Positions 24,775 through 34,404 of a DNA stretch of 44,126 bases are shown here, in pieces. The notes under the pieces are model-generated. The model did no database searches and had not been told where the DNA came from. It saw only the letters and a program-made list of their open reading frames with translations. How positions within the stretch are numbered: position 1 is the stretch's first letter; every line of letters begins with the position of its first letter. The DNA lies in NCBI GenBank assembly GCA_934533075.1, contig CAKTBJ010000026.1, forward strand, positions 1-44,126, in the 5' to 3' direction. The position numbers and the translations under genes are program-made. The DNA comes from an uncultured Paracoccus sp. GTDB lineage: Bacteria; Pseudomonadota; Alphaproteobacteria; Rhodobacterales; Rhodobacteraceae.

Positions 24775-25040
24775 TGGACGAGAACCTGATCTTCGACCTG
24801 ACCCGGCAAGCCCTGTGGATCGCGGTGCGCATCAGCGCGCCCCTGCTGGCGGTGGCGCTGGTGGTGGGCGTGGTGATCGGCCTGTTCCAGGCCCTGACCT
24901 CCGTGCAGGAGATGACGCTGACCTTCGTGCCCAAGGTCGGGCTGATGCTGGCGGTGTTCTGGGTCTCGATGAGTTTCATGACCACGACGCTGGCCGGGTT
25001 CTTCCACGACCAGATCATCCCCCTGATCGCCGGAGGCTGA
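24774..25040 (+). CDS. fliQ: Flagellar export-gate protein FliQ
   Basis: An 88-residue inner-membrane protein with two transmembrane helices and the family centre VVIGLFQALTSVQEMTLTF. FliQ builds the export gate with FliP and FliR. Its position between fliE and flgF, away from fliP and fliR, is typical of some alphaproteobacterial loci. It is coupled to fliE through TGATG and precedes flgF by three bases. Confidence 0.95.
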   Translation: MDENLIFDLTRQALWIAVRISAPLLAVALVVGVVIGLFQALTSVQEMTLTFVPKVGLMLAVFWVSMSFMTTTLAGFFHDQIIPLIAGG

Positions 25041-25043
25041 CGC

Positions 25044-25763
25044 ATGGATAATGCCGTCTATGCCAGCCTGTCGCGCCAGTCCGGCCTGATGCGCGAGATG
25101 CGGGTGATCGCCAACAACATCGCCAATGCCGAGACCACCGGCTTCCGGCGTGAAGGGGTGATCTTCGCCGAATATCTTGGCCGGACCGAACGCGCCGGCG
25201 ATTCGCTGTCGATGGCCCATGCCCGCGGCCGGCAGGTCGACCTGCGCCCGGCGCCGATGGTGATGACCAATGCGCCGCTGGATCTGGCGCTGGATGGCGA
25301 GGGCTTCTTCATGGTCGAGACGCCGCAGGGTCCGGCTTTGACCCGCGCCGGCGCCTTCCTGCTGGATGCCGATGGCGGCGTCATCACCCCGGACGGGTTC
25401 CGCCTGCTGGATGATGGCGGCGCGCCGATCGGGGTGCCGCCCGGCGCGGTCAGCCTGGCGGTGGGCGCCGACGGCACCCTGTCGGCTGATGGCGAGCCGG
25501 TGGCCCGCATCGGCACCTATACCGTTGCCGATCCCGCCGACCTGATGCACCGCGCCGGCACCCTGTTCACCACCCGCGGCGGCGCCGTCCCGGTCGAGGA
25601 TGCCCGTATCCGGCAAGGCTTCCTCGAAGGCTCCAATGTCGATCCGATGGCCGAGATGGCCCGCATGATCGAGGTCCAGCGCGCCTATGAGCTGGGCCAG
25701 TCCTTCCTCGCCCGCGAGGACGAGCGCATCCGCGCCGTCGTCACCTCAATGTCCCGCCAGTAA
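25044..25763 (+). CDS. flgF: Flagellar basal-body rod protein FlgF
   Basis: A 239-residue proximal rod subunit. The N-terminal rod motif MRVIANNIANAETTGFRREG is intact, the middle domain has DLALDGEGFFMVETPQG, and the C-terminus has the polymerisation helix IEVQRAYELGQSFL. The length and the Leu-Asp-Gly-Glu-Gly-Phe pattern favour FlgF over FlgG, which follows directly. Confidence 0.92.
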   Translation: MDNAVYASLSRQSGLMREMRVIANNIANAETTGFRREGVIFAEYLGRTERAGDSLSMAHARGRQVDLRPAPMVMTNAPLDLALDGEGFFMVETPQGPALTRAGAFLLDADGGVITPDGFRLLDDGGAPIGVPPGAVSLAVGADGTLSADGEPVARIGTYTVADPADLMHRAGTLFTTRGGAVPVEDARIRQGFLEGSNVDPMAEMARMIEVQRAYELGQSFLAREDERIRAVVTSMSRQ

Positions 25764-25778
25764 CCGAAAGGACAGACC

Positions 25779-26564
25779 ATGCAGGCCCTTCAGATCGCCG
25801 CCACCGGCATGAGCGCGCAGCAGACCCGCGTCGATGTCATCTCCCACAACCTCGCGAACATGTCGACGACCGGCTACAACGCCCGCCGCGCCGAATTCGC
25901 CGATCTGGCCTATCATCAGGCGCTGCGCCCCGGCTCCATCGCGGCCAGCGACGGCACGATGGTGCCGGCGGGGGTGCAGCTTGGCCTCGGCGTGCGGCCC
26001 AGCGCGGTGTCGGTCACCTTGCAGCAGGGCGCGCCGGTGCAGACCTCGAACGACCTCGACATCGCCATCGAGGGGCACGGCTATCTGGAGGTGACCATGC
26101 CCTCCGGCATCTCGGCCTATACGCGCGACGGCGGGCTGAAACGCTCGGCCGACGGGCAGGTGGTGACCTCGGACGGCTATCCGGTCGCGCCGGGCATCAC
26201 CATCCCGGAGGATGCGCGCTCGATCGCCATCAATGCCGATGGCGAGGTCTATGCCCATTTCAACGATCAGGTGGCGCCGGAGCTGCTGGGCCAGTTCACG
26301 CTGGCGCGGTTCGTGAACGAAAAGGGGCTGGAGGCCATCGGCTCGAACCTGTTCCTGGAGACCGGCGCCTCCGGCCCGGCCACCGTCGCGGCACCGGGCG
26401 AGGAGGGGCTGGGCATCCTGCGCCAGGGCTATCTGGAGGAAAGCTCGGTCGATCCGGTGCGCGAGATCACCGAGCTGATCAAGGCCCAGCGCGGCTACGA
26501 GCTGAACTCCAAGGTCATAACCGCCGCCGACCAGATGCTGGCGGCGACGGTGCAGGTGCGGTGA
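25779..26564 (+). CDS. flgG: Flagellar distal rod protein FlgG
   Basis: A 261-residue distal rod subunit: MQALQIAATGMSAQQTRVDV, HNLANMSTTGYNARRAEF, and a C-terminal helix with ELIKAQRGYELNSKVI. Length and motifs are standard. The ribosome site is AAAGGACAG. The stop overlaps flgA (TGATG). Confidence 0.96.
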   Translation: MQALQIAATGMSAQQTRVDVISHNLANMSTTGYNARRAEFADLAYHQALRPGSIAASDGTMVPAGVQLGLGVRPSAVSVTLQQGAPVQTSNDLDIAIEGHGYLEVTMPSGISAYTRDGGLKRSADGQVVTSDGYPVAPGITIPEDARSIAINADGEVYAHFNDQVAPELLGQFTLARFVNEKGLEAIGSNLFLETGASGPATVAAPGEEGLGILRQGYLEESSVDPVREITELIKAQRGYELNSKVITAADQMLAATVQVR

Positions 26565-26980
26565 TGCGCGGCCTGACCCTTGCCCTGGTGCTGGCCTTGG
26601 CCGCCCCCGCCTCCGCGATGGCGGAGGTCGTGGCGCTGCGCACCCTGCCCGCCGGCACCATCGTCGGCCCCGACGACATCGACCCCGGCGAAGGCACGCT
26701 GCTGGCCGAGGTCGAGGCCGTCCTGGGCCAGCAGACCCGCAGCATCATCTATGCCGGCCGTGCCATCACCCCGGCCCAGCTTGCCCGGCCCCGTCTGGTC
26801 GAGCGCAACCAGCTTGTGACGCTGGCCTATGAATCCGGCCCGCTTTCCATCCGCACCGAGGGGCGCGCGCTGGCCGCCGGTGCGGCCGGCGAGGTGATCC
26901 GGGTGATGAACCTGGCCTCGCGCAGCACCGTGCTGGCCACCATCCGCGCCGACGGCGTGCTGACCGTCGCCGCCCATTGA
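26564..26980 (+). CDS. flgA: Flagellar P-ring assembly chaperone FlgA
   Basis: A 138-residue periplasmic protein: signal peptide of about 20 residues (ending ASAMA) and a SAF domain (LPAGTIVGPDDI) with the FlgA C-terminal segment GEVIRVMNLASRSTVLATI. FlgA helps FlgI form the P ring. It is a short form lacking the extra N-terminal domain of enterobacterial FlgA. An in-frame GTG sits directly before the ATG (GTGATG), so initiation could be at either, both overlapping the flgG end. Confidence 0.9.
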   Translation: MRGLTLALVLALAAPASAMAEVVALRTLPAGTIVGPDDIDPGEGTLLAEVEAVLGQQTRSIIYAGRAITPAQLARPRLVERNQLVTLAYESGPLSIRTEGRALAAGAAGEVIRVMNLASRSTVLATIRADGVLTVAAH

Positions 26981-26991
26981 GGATTGACAGA

Positions 26992-27726
26992 ATGTTGAGC
27001 CAGACCCTTCGCCTCGCGCCCTTCCTGCTGCTGCTGGCGGGTTGTGCCGGGACCGACCATCTCGGCCGTCCGCCCTCGATGACCGAGGCCGCTCAGGGCG
27101 ACGAGTTCGACGCCATGACCATGCCCGAGATCGCCGCCCCCGAACGCTTCGCCACGCCGCAGGCGGCGGCCTCGCTCTGGGCCGGGACGGGGGCGGCCTC
27201 GCTGGTCGCCGACCGGCGCGCGACCACGCGCGGCGATATCCTCACCGTGGTCATCCAGATCGACGACCGGGCCGAGATGTCGAACAGCTCGGCCCGGCAG
27301 CGTTCGGCCGCCGATGCGGTGTCGCTGCCGCAATTCGCCGGCATCCCGCAGCGGCTGGACGCGCGCCTGCCCGACGGCGCCGGCATGGATTCGCTGGTCG
27401 AGGCCGATGCCAGTTCCAGCTATCGCGGCAACGGCTCGGTCAGCCGGCGCGACCGCCTGACCCTGCGCGTCGCCGCCACCGTGGTCGAAGCCATGCCCAA
27501 CGGCGTGCTGCGCATCCAGGGCAGCCAGGAGGTGCGGGTGAATTTCGAGTTGCGCGAGCTGACGGTCAGCGGCTTCGTGCGCCCGCAGGATATCGGCCGC
27601 AACAACGAGATCGCCTATGACCGCATCGCCGGGGCGCGGATTTCCTATGGCGGGCGCGGGCAGATCATGGACGTGCAGCAGCCGCGCATCGGCCAGCAGG
27701 TCGCCGACATGATCCTGCCTTACTGA
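26992..27726 (+). CDS. flgH: Flagellar L-ring lipoprotein FlgH
   Basis: A 244-residue outer-membrane lipoprotein that forms the L ring. The lipobox LLAGC puts the lipidated cysteine at residue 18, after a typical hydrophobic signal. Family motifs include GDILTVVIQIDDRAEMSNSS, SSYRGNGSVSRRDRLTLRV and VRPQDIGRNNEIAYDRIA. The start is at 26992 with AGGA eight bases upstream. Lipoprotein sorting would use lolA, also in this window. Confidence 0.96.
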   Translation: MLSQTLRLAPFLLLLAGCAGTDHLGRPPSMTEAAQGDEFDAMTMPEIAAPERFATPQAAASLWAGTGAASLVADRRATTRGDILTVVIQIDDRAEMSNSSARQRSAADAVSLPQFAGIPQRLDARLPDGAGMDSLVEADASSSYRGNGSVSRRDRLTLRVAATVVEAMPNGVLRIQGSQEVRVNFELRELTVSGFVRPQDIGRNNEIAYDRIAGARISYGGRGQIMDVQQPRIGQQVADMILPY

Positions 27727-27737
27727 CAGGGGGTATC

Positions 27738-28193
27738 ATGGGCAAGATACTGAAAATACTTCCGGTTGTCCTGTTTCTGGTGCTGGGCGCGCTGGGCGGC
27801 GACTGGCTGCACCGCCAGCGCGCCGATGCCAGCCTGCCGGCGGCCGAGGTCGTCGCGGCGCCCTCTGTCCCGACGGTCAGCATGCCGCTGCCCGAGCAGT
27901 TCTTCGTCCCCATCGTGCGCAATGGCAGCCTGCGGGCGGTGATGGTCCTCAGCCTCGGGCTGGAGGTGGTCGAGGCCCGCGTCGAGGCCCTGCATGCGCG
28001 CGAATTCCAGTTGCGCGACGCCATGCTGCGGGCGCTGATGATCCATGCCAATACCGGCGGCTTCGACGGCAATTTCACCGCCGAGCCGCGCCTGGACCTG
28101 CTGGGCGCCATCCTGCTGGAGGCCACCCGGAAGGTCGCGGGCGAGGATGTGCGCCGGATTCTGATCGGCGACATCGCCCGGCAGGAGCAATGA
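27738..28193 (+). CDS. fliL: FliL-like flagellar basal-body-associated protein
   Basis: A 151-residue single-pass membrane protein: an N-terminal transmembrane helix (residues 5-22, ILPVVLFLVLGALGGDW), a proline-rich spacer and a periplasmic stomatin-like domain that starts EQFFVPIVRNGSLRAVMVLS. This is the pattern of the divergent FliL of Rhodobacteraceae. FliL surrounds the stator units and supports torque. It ends the plus-strand flagellar operon; the next gene, priA, is 85 bases away. Confidence 0.78.
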   Translation: MGKILKILPVVLFLVLGALGGDWLHRQRADASLPAAEVVAAPSVPTVSMPLPEQFFVPIVRNGSLRAVMVLSLGLEVVEARVEALHAREFQLRDAMLRALMIHANTGGFDGNFTAEPRLDLLGAILLEATRKVAGEDVRRILIGDIARQEQ

Positions 28194-28278
28194 GCGCCGC
28201 CCCGGACGGCCCGCGCCATGCCGCCCGGCGCGCAAGTCCTGTTTCCCTTCCGCCGCGGCCGGGCTAAGTTTCCGCGCC

Positions 28279-30480
28279 ATGACCTGCCCCCCTGCAACCC
28301 ATTTTCCGCAAGGTGCCCCGATCGGCGTGCTGACGGCCGAGCCGGTCGGCCTGCTGGATTATCTGGCGCCTTCGGGCGGGGTGGCGCGGGGGCAGGTGGT
28401 GGTGGTGCCGCTGGGACCGCGCAAGGTGGTCGGCGTGGTCTGGGGGCCGGGCGAGTCCGGTCTGCCGACGGCGCGGCTGCGCCCGGTGCTCCAGGTGCCG
28501 GACCTGCCGCCGCTGGTGCCGGCGATGCTGGATTTCATCGCCCGCGCCGCATCCTATACCCTGACGCCGCTGCCGCTGATGCTGCGGCTGGCGCTGCGGG
28601 TGCCGGATCCGGCGCGCCCCGTGCAGGAGCGCCGCGTGATCGCCCGTGCCGGTCCCGAACCCGCGCGGATGACCGAGGCCCGCGCGCAGGTGCTGGCCGC
28701 GCTGGCCGAGGCCGGGCCGGATGCGCTGGCGCCCTCGGAACTGGCCGCGCGCGCGGGCGTGGGGACCGGCGTCGTGCGCGGGCTGGTCGCCGCCGGCACC
28801 CTGGCCGAGCATCTGGCCCCGCGCGACCCGCCCTATCCGCGCCTCGATCCCCACCGCCCCGGCAAGCCGCTGTCGCCCGAGCAGGCCGCCGCCGCCCGAA
28901 CCCTCGCGCAGGCCGTCGCCGGGGGCGGCTACGGCACCACGCTGCTGCGCGGCGTCACCGGCTCGGGCAAGACCGAGGTCTATCTGGAGGCCGTGGCCGC
29001 CTGCCTCGCCGCCGGGCGCCAGGCGCTGGTGCTGCTGCCGGAGATCGCGCTTTCGGCCGAATTCCTGGCCCGCGTCGAGGCCCGCTTCGGCGCCCGTCCC
29101 GGCGAATGGCACAGCGCCGTGACCCAGGGCGAGCGTCGCCGGCTGTGGCATGCCTGTGCCGCCGGCGGCGTCGGCATGGTGGCGGGCGCGCGGTCCGCGC
29201 TGTTCCTGCCCTTTCGCGACCTTGGCCTGATCGTCGTCGACGAGGAGCACGAATCCGCCTATAAACAGGAGGATACGGTCTATTACAACGCCCGCGACAT
29301 GGCGGTTCTGCGCGCCTCGCTGTCGGGGGCGCGGGTGGTGCTGGCCTCGGCCACGCCCTCGCTGGAAAGCTGGGTGAATGCGCAGGGCGGCAAATATGAC
29401 CTGCTGGAGCTGCATGACCGCCACGGCGCCGCCGAACTGCCCGAGATGGCCGCCATCGACCTGCGCCGCGACGCGCCGCCGCCGGGCCGCTGGATCGCGC
29501 CGCCGCTGGAGCGCGCCTTGCGCGATCGGCTGGCGCGGGGCGAGCAGTCGCTGCTGTTCCTCAACCGCCGCGGCTATGCGCCGGTGACCATCTGCCGCGC
29601 CTGCGGCGAGCAGGTCGGTTGCGCGCATTGCGATGCCCGCATGGTCGAGCATCGGGTGCTGAACCGCCTGGTCTGCCACCAATGCGGCGCCAGCCGGCCG
29701 ATCCCCACCGCATGCCCCGCCTGCGGGGTCGAGGGGCGCATGGCCCCCGTCGGTCCCGGCGTCGAGCGGCTGGAGGAGGAGGTCGCCGCCCTGTTCCCCG
29801 AGGCGCGGCGGGTGATCCTGTCCTCGGACCTGTTCGCCAGCGCCCGCGCGCTGAAGCAGGCCATCGCCGACATCGCGGCGGGTGGTGCCGACATCGTGAT
29901 CGGCACCCAGATCGTCGCCAAGGGCCATAATTTCCCGCTGCTGACGCTGGTGGGGGTGATCGACGCCGATCTGGGCCTGCAAGGCGCCGACCTGCGCGCC
30001 GCCGAGAAATCCTTCCAGCTGATGCGGCAGGTCGCCGGCCGGGCCGGGCGCAGCGGCGGCCGGCCCGGCGAGGCGCTGCTGCAAACCCACCAGCCCGACC
30101 ACCCGGTGATCCGCGCCATCCTGTCGGGCGAGGATACCGCCTTCTGGGACGCCGAGGCCGCGGCGCGCCGGCAGGCGGCGATGCCGCCTTTCGGCCGGCT
30201 GGCGGGGATCATCCTGTCGCATCCCGACCTTGAAAGCGTGACGCATTTCGCCCGCCGGCTGGCTGCGACCGCCCAGCCGCTGCTTGATGCCGGGGCCGAG
30301 CTTTGGGGACCGGCCCCGGCCCCGATCGCGCGGATACGCGGCCGCCACCGGCTGCGCATGCTGATCCACGCGCCGCGCCAGGCGCCCTTGCAGGAGGCCA
30401 TCGCCGCCTGGCTGGCGCCGCATAAGCGGCCCGCGAACCTGCGGCTGGCGGTCGATATCGACCCGCAATCCTTCCTGTGA
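28279..30480 (+). CDS. priA: Primosomal replication-restart helicase PriA
   Basis: A 733-residue superfamily-2 3'-5' DNA helicase that reloads the replisome at stalled forks. After the N-terminal DNA-binding domain comes the Walker A loop in GVTGSGKTEVYLEAV and the DEEH box VDEEHESAYKQED. An eight-cysteine zinc insert follows (CRAC, CAHC, CHQC, CPAC at about residues 438-478). The helicase C-terminal half contains GTQIVAKGHNFPLLTLVGVI and the QVAGRAGRSG motif VI. Everything needed for activity is present. It is the first gene after the flagellar operon. Confidence 0.97.
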   Translation: MTCPPATHFPQGAPIGVLTAEPVGLLDYLAPSGGVARGQVVVVPLGPRKVVGVVWGPGESGLPTARLRPVLQVPDLPPLVPAMLDFIARAASYTLTPLPLMLRLALRVPDPARPVQERRVIARAGPEPARMTEARAQVLAALAEAGPDALAPSELAARAGVGTGVVRGLVAAGTLAEHLAPRDPPYPRLDPHRPGKPLSPEQAAAARTLAQAVAGGGYGTTLLRGVTGSGKTEVYLEAVAACLAAGRQALVLLPEIALSAEFLARVEARFGARPGEWHSAVTQGERRRLWHACAAGGVGMVAGARSALFLPFRDLGLIVVDEEHESAYKQEDTVYYNARDMAVLRASLSGARVVLASATPSLESWVNAQGGKYDLLELHDRHGAAELPEMAAIDLRRDAPPPGRWIAPPLERALRDRLARGEQSLLFLNRRGYAPVTICRACGEQVGCAHCDARMVEHRVLNRLVCHQCGASRPIPTACPACGVEGRMAPVGPGVERLEEEVAALFPEARRVILSSDLFASARALKQAIADIAAGGADIVIGTQIVAKGHNFPLLTLVGVIDADLGLQGADLRAAEKSFQLMRQVAGRAGRSGGRPGEALLQTHQPDHPVIRAILSGEDTAFWDAEAAARRQAAMPPFGRLAGIILSHPDLESVTHFARRLAATAQPLLDAGAELWGPAPAPIARIRGRHRLRMLIHAPRQAPLQEAIAAWLAPHKRPANLRLAVDIDPQSFL

Positions 30481-30549
30481 CCCTTCTGACCCTTCCCCCG
30501 CGCGCCTTCCGACGCTAAATCGGAACTGTCAGCGCAGAGGAATCCCGCC

Positions 30550-31218
30550 ATGAAAGCCGCCGTCATCACCTTCCCCGGCTCGAACCGCGACCGCGATCTG
30601 GTCGTGGCGCTGGAGCGCGCCGGCGCCGAGGTCCGCAAGGTCTGGCACAAGGATGCCGACCTGCCCGAGGGCACCGATCTGGTGGCGGTGCCGGGCGGGT
30701 TCTCCTATGGCGACTATCTGCGCTGCGGCGCCATCGCGGCGCATTCGCCGGTTTCCGGCGCCATCCGCCGGCACGCGGCGCGCGGCGGCTATGTGCTGGG
30801 CATCTGCAACGGCTTCCAGGTGCTGACCGAGCTGCGCCTGCTGCCCGGCGCGCTGATGCGCAATGCCAGCCTGCGCTTCATCTGCCGCGACGTGGACCTG
30901 CGCGTGGCCACGGCCGACAGCGCCTTCACCGCCGGCTACCGAAAGGGGCAGGAGATCTCGATCCCCGTCGCCCATGCCGATGGCAACTATCAGATCGACG
31001 CCGAGGGGCTGGCGCGGCTGCGGGCCGAGGACCGCATCGCCTTCACCTATGTCCGGCCGCTGAACGGCGCCGTGGCGGATATTGCCGGCATCCTGTCGGA
31101 AAACCGCCGTGTGCTGGGGATGATGCCGCATCCCGAATGCGCCGTCGATCCGCTGCATGGCGGCGAGCAGGGCAGGCCCATGTTCGATTCGCTGGTCGCG
31201 GCGGTGGTCGCGGCGTGA
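30550..31218 (+). CDS. purQ: Phosphoribosylformylglycinamidine synthase, glutaminase subunit
   Basis: A 222-residue class I glutamine amidotransferase that supplies ammonia to PurL in purine synthesis. The triad is Cys86 (GICNGFQ), His194 and Glu196 (MPHPE). The first strand VITFPGSNRDRDL has Arg where most PurQ proteins have Cys (GSNCD). purS and purL, often adjacent, are not in the window; the upstream 69-base spacer is too short for purS. dctB starts 15 bases downstream. Confidence 0.92.
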   Translation: MKAAVITFPGSNRDRDLVVALERAGAEVRKVWHKDADLPEGTDLVAVPGGFSYGDYLRCGAIAAHSPVSGAIRRHAARGGYVLGICNGFQVLTELRLLPGALMRNASLRFICRDVDLRVATADSAFTAGYRKGQEISIPVAHADGNYQIDAEGLARLRAEDRIAFTYVRPLNGAVADIAGILSENRRVLGMMPHPECAVDPLHGGEQGRPMFDSLVAAVVAA

Positions 31219-31233
31219 CCCGGCCGCGCGCCC

Positions 31234-33054
31234 ATGTCTGACGGGCGATCCGGGGCGCGCGAAACCCCGGTGCGCCGGGATGCGGGCGCCCGCCGCCGGC
31301 CGCCCCGCGATGCGGTGGCGCCGCGGGCGCGCTGGCCGTGGCGGCTGCTGGTCGCCGCGATCCTGCTGACCGGGCTGGCGGTGGTGTGGTCCACCAATCA
31401 CCTCCTCACTGCCCGCTCGACCGAGGTGACCCGCGCGCGCGCCGAGAATCGCGCCGCCCTCTATATCGGCAACCTGCTGTCGGAATTGCAGCGCACGGCG
31501 GTGGTGCCGCTGCTGCTGGCGCGCGATCCGGCGCTGGCCAATGCGCTGCTGGACAACGATTATTCCGGCGCCTCGGCCCGGCTTATCAGCGCCCAGAAGG
31601 AAATCGGCAGCGCCTCGATCCGGCTGCTGGACGCCACCGGCAAGGTGGTGGGCGCCACCGACAGGGCGCTGGTGGGCGCCACCCTGGCCTCCGACCCGTT
31701 CTTCAGCGAGGCCCTGCGCGCCCGCGATACCGTCTTCACCGTCACGCCGCTGCCGGCCGGCGGGTTCGAATTCGCCTTCTCGCGCGCCGTCACCACCGAG
31801 GGCAGGACGCTGGGCGTGATCGTCGTCGGGGCCGATCTGGCGCGGCTGGAACGCTCCTGGGCGGGGATTTCGGACGCGGTCGCCGTGGTCGACGGCGACG
31901 GGCGCATCATCCTGGCCACCGAATCGCGCTGGCGGCGCATGCCGCTGGAGCAGGCGCTGGAGGTCCGCCCCGCCACCACCGCGATCGAGCGCGCCTTCCA
32001 GGTCACCGCCGACTGGACCCGCGCGCCCGGCGGCGCCTGGCTGCGCGGGCAGGCGGTGTTGCAGACGGAAACCGAGATCCCCTTCCGCGGCTGGCGCATG
32101 ATCATCTTCACCACGCAAGCCTCGATCCGCGAGCGGGTGAACGCGGTGCTGGCCCTTGAAATCATGGGCTTCGCGCTGCTGATGGCCGGCGCCTTCTATC
32201 TGCAAAGCCGCCGCGCGCGGGTGCAGACGGCGGCCTATCGCCGCGAATCGGCCGACCTGCGCGCCCTGAACGCCCGCCTGACCCGCGAGATCGCCGAGCG
32301 CGAGCGGGTCCAGCGCGAATTGCGCGTGGCCGAGCAGACGGTAGAACAATCCTCGAAGCTGGCCGTGCTGGGCGAGATGTCGGCCGGCGTCAGCCACGAG
32401 CTGAATCAGCCGCTTGCGGCGATGAAGACCTATCTGGCCGGCGCCCGGCTGCTGCTGCAACGCGCCCGGCCCGAGGAAGCCCTGTCCAGCTTCCAGCGCA
32501 TTGACGACCTGATCGAGCGCATGACCGCCATCACCCGGCAACTGAAATCCTTTGCCCGCAAGGGCGGCGAGGCTTTCGAGGCCATCGACATGCGCAGCGC
32601 GGTCTCGGGCGCGCTGACGCTGATGGAGCCGCAACTGCGCAGCGGCAGGATCGCCATCACCCGGCGCATGCCGCGCCAGCCGGTGATGGTCTATTGCGAC
32701 CGCATCCGGCTGGAGCAGGTGATCGTCAACCTGCTGCGCAACGCCATCGACGCCACCCGCTCCGTCCAGACCCCCCGCATCGAGATCGCGCTGGAGGAAG
32801 GCTCGCACGCGGTCCTGACCGTGCGCGACAATGGCGAGGGGGTGAAGGATCTGGAAAAGCTGTTCGAGCCGTTCTTCACCACCAAGAAGCCGGGCGAGGG
32901 CACGGGGCTGGGGCTGGCGATCTCGTCCGGCATCGTTTCTGATTTCGGTGGCCGCCTGACCGCCTATAATGCCGATGACGGTCCCGGCGCCGTGTTCGAG
33001 GTTTCCCTGCCTTTGCACGGCGCCGAGGAAACCAGCGGGCAGGAAACGGGTTAA
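31234..33054 (+). CDS. dctB: DctB-type C4-dicarboxylate sensor histidine kinase
   Basis: A 606-residue membrane kinase. An Arg-rich cytoplasmic tail precedes TM1 (about 36-56), a periplasmic double-PAS/Cache sensor domain fills 60-300, and TM2 lies near 306-325. A coiled coil leads to the HisKA box SAGVSHELNQPLAAMKTYL with phospho-acceptor His388. The ATPase domain has N box NLLRNAIDAT, G1 VRDNGEGV and G2 GEGTGLGLAIS. The SHELNQPLAA box and layout are those of DctB, which senses succinate, fumarate and malate. No dicarboxylate transporter gene is nearby, so the substrate is inferred. It lies upstream of dctD by 24 bases. Confidence 0.85.
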   Translation: MSDGRSGARETPVRRDAGARRRPPRDAVAPRARWPWRLLVAAILLTGLAVVWSTNHLLTARSTEVTRARAENRAALYIGNLLSELQRTAVVPLLLARDPALANALLDNDYSGASARLISAQKEIGSASIRLLDATGKVVGATDRALVGATLASDPFFSEALRARDTVFTVTPLPAGGFEFAFSRAVTTEGRTLGVIVVGADLARLERSWAGISDAVAVVDGDGRIILATESRWRRMPLEQALEVRPATTAIERAFQVTADWTRAPGGAWLRGQAVLQTETEIPFRGWRMIIFTTQASIRERVNAVLALEIMGFALLMAGAFYLQSRRARVQTAAYRRESADLRALNARLTREIAERERVQRELRVAEQTVEQSSKLAVLGEMSAGVSHELNQPLAAMKTYLAGARLLLQRARPEEALSSFQRIDDLIERMTAITRQLKSFARKGGEAFEAIDMRSAVSGALTLMEPQLRSGRIAITRRMPRQPVMVYCDRIRLEQVIVNLLRNAIDATRSVQTPRIEIALEEGSHAVLTVRDNGEGVKDLEKLFEPFFTTKKPGEGTGLGLAISSGIVSDFGGRLTAYNADDGPGAVFEVSLPLHGAEETSGQETG

Positions 33055-33078
33055 TAGGCTATTGTCAGCGAGGAACCC

Positions 33079-34404
33079 ATGAGCAGACCCATGACCATCG
33101 CCATTGTCGATGACGAGCCGGACATGCGCGAATCAATCAGTCAGTGGCTGGTCCTGTCGGGGTTCGAGACCCAGACCTTCCCATCCGCCGAGGAGGCGCT
33201 GAAGGTGATCACCGCCGACTGGCCCGGCGCGGTCATCAGCGACATCCGCATGCCGGGCATGGACGGGATGGCCTTTCTCAAGCGGCTGATGTCGCTGGAT
33301 TCCGCCTTGCCGGTGGTGATGATCACCGGCCACGGCGACGTGCCGATGGCGGTCGAGGCCATGCGGCTGGGCGCGATGGACTTCATGGAAAAGCCCTTCA
33401 ACCCCGAGCGGCTGACCGAACTGGCCAAGAAGGCCACCCATACAAGGCGCATGACGCTGGAGAACCGCGCGCTGCGCCGCGACCTCTCGGACGGCGCGCA
33501 GGTCATGCAGAAGCTGATGGGTCAAAGCCCGGTGATGGACCGCCTGCGCGAGGATATCCTGGACCTCGGACAGGCGGATGCGCATGTGCTGATCGACGGC
33601 GAGACCGGCACCGGCAAGACGCTGGTGGCCCATGCCCTGCATGCCGTCGGCCCCCGCGCCAGCCGCAAGTTCGTCGCCGTCTCCTGCGCTGCCTATGCCG
33701 ATGACGCGCTGGCGGCGCGGCTGTTCGGCCCGGTCGAGGACGGGCTGCCGGCCGTGGACGAGGTGCGCGGCGGCACCCTGCTGCTGGAAGACATCGAGGC
33801 CCTGTCCGAGCCGTTGCAGGCCCGGCTGCTGGCCTTCATCAACGAGCAGGGCGACCGCGCGGAAACCCGGCTGGTCGCCATTTCCAACGCCCGCGGCGAG
33901 GGCGTCCGGCTGGAGGACGCGCTGCGCCCCGACCTGTTCTATCGCCTCTCGGCGCTGAAGATCACGCTGCCGCCGCTGCGCTCGCGCGGGGAGGACATCC
34001 TGACCCTGTTCGCCCGCATGACCGAGCAGTTCGCCGACGAATACGGCTGCGAGCCGCCGCAGGTCACCGCGCAGGAGGCCGCGCAACTGCTGCAAGCGCC
34101 CTGGCCGGGCAATGTGCGCCAGCTGATCAACGTGGCCGAGCGCGCGGTCTTGCAGAACCGGCGCGGGTCGGGGTCCATCGCCTCGCTGCTGATCGCGGAT
34201 GGCGAGGAAACCCAGACCGCCACCACCACCGAGGGCAAGCCGCTGAAGGAATATGTCGAAAGCTTCGAGAAGATGCTGATCGACAACACCATGCGCCGGC
34301 ACAAGGGGTCCATCGCCGCGGTGATGGACGAGTTGTGCCTGCCGCGCCGGACCCTGAACGAAAAGATGGCGAAATACGGGCTGCAACGCAGCGATTACCT
34401 GTGA
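33079..34404 (+). CDS. dctD: DctD-type response regulator with AAA+ domain lacking the GAFTGA loop
   Basis: A 441-residue NtrC-family regulator: receiver domain with phospho-acceptor Asp55 ([12 protein letters not shown]), AAA+ domain with Walker A GETGTGKT at 174-181, and a Fis-type helix-turn-helix at the C-terminus ([17 protein letters not shown]). In normal sigma-54 activators the GAFTGA loop sits between LFG and GGTLFLDE. Here that stretch (215-233) reads [19 protein letters not shown], about eight residues short and without the loop. Walker B is [10 protein letters not shown], with the usual DE replaced by ED at 237-238. Arginine fingers in LRPDLFYRL are kept. It probably does not open sigma-54 promoters in the classical way. 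Its stop overlaps the apt start. Confidence 0.88.
   Translation: MSRPMTIAIVDDEPDMRESISQWLVLSGFETQTFPSAEEALKVITADWPGAVISDIRMPGMDGMAFLKRLMSLDSALPVVMITGHGDVPMAVEAMRLGAMDFMEKPFNPERLTELAKKATHTRRMTLENRALRRDLSDGAQVMQKLMGQSPVMDRLREDILDLGQADAHVLIDGETGTGKTLVAHALHAVGPRASRKFVAVSCAAYADDALAARLFGPVEDGLPAVDEVRGGTLLLEDIEALSEPLQARLLAFINEQGDRAETRLVAISNARGEGVRLEDALRPDLFYRLSALKITLPPLRSRGEDILTLFARMTEQFADEYGCEPPQVTAQEAAQLLQAPWPGNVRQLINVAERAVLQNRRGSGSIASLLIADGEETQTATTTEGKPLKEYVESFEKMLIDNTMRRHKGSIAAVMDELCLPRRTLNEKMAKYGLQRSDYL

Noticed and set aside
30529..33018. An 829-codon open frame antisense to purQ and dctB.
   Set aside because: Shadow of high-GC coding sequence; no ribosome site or similarity.
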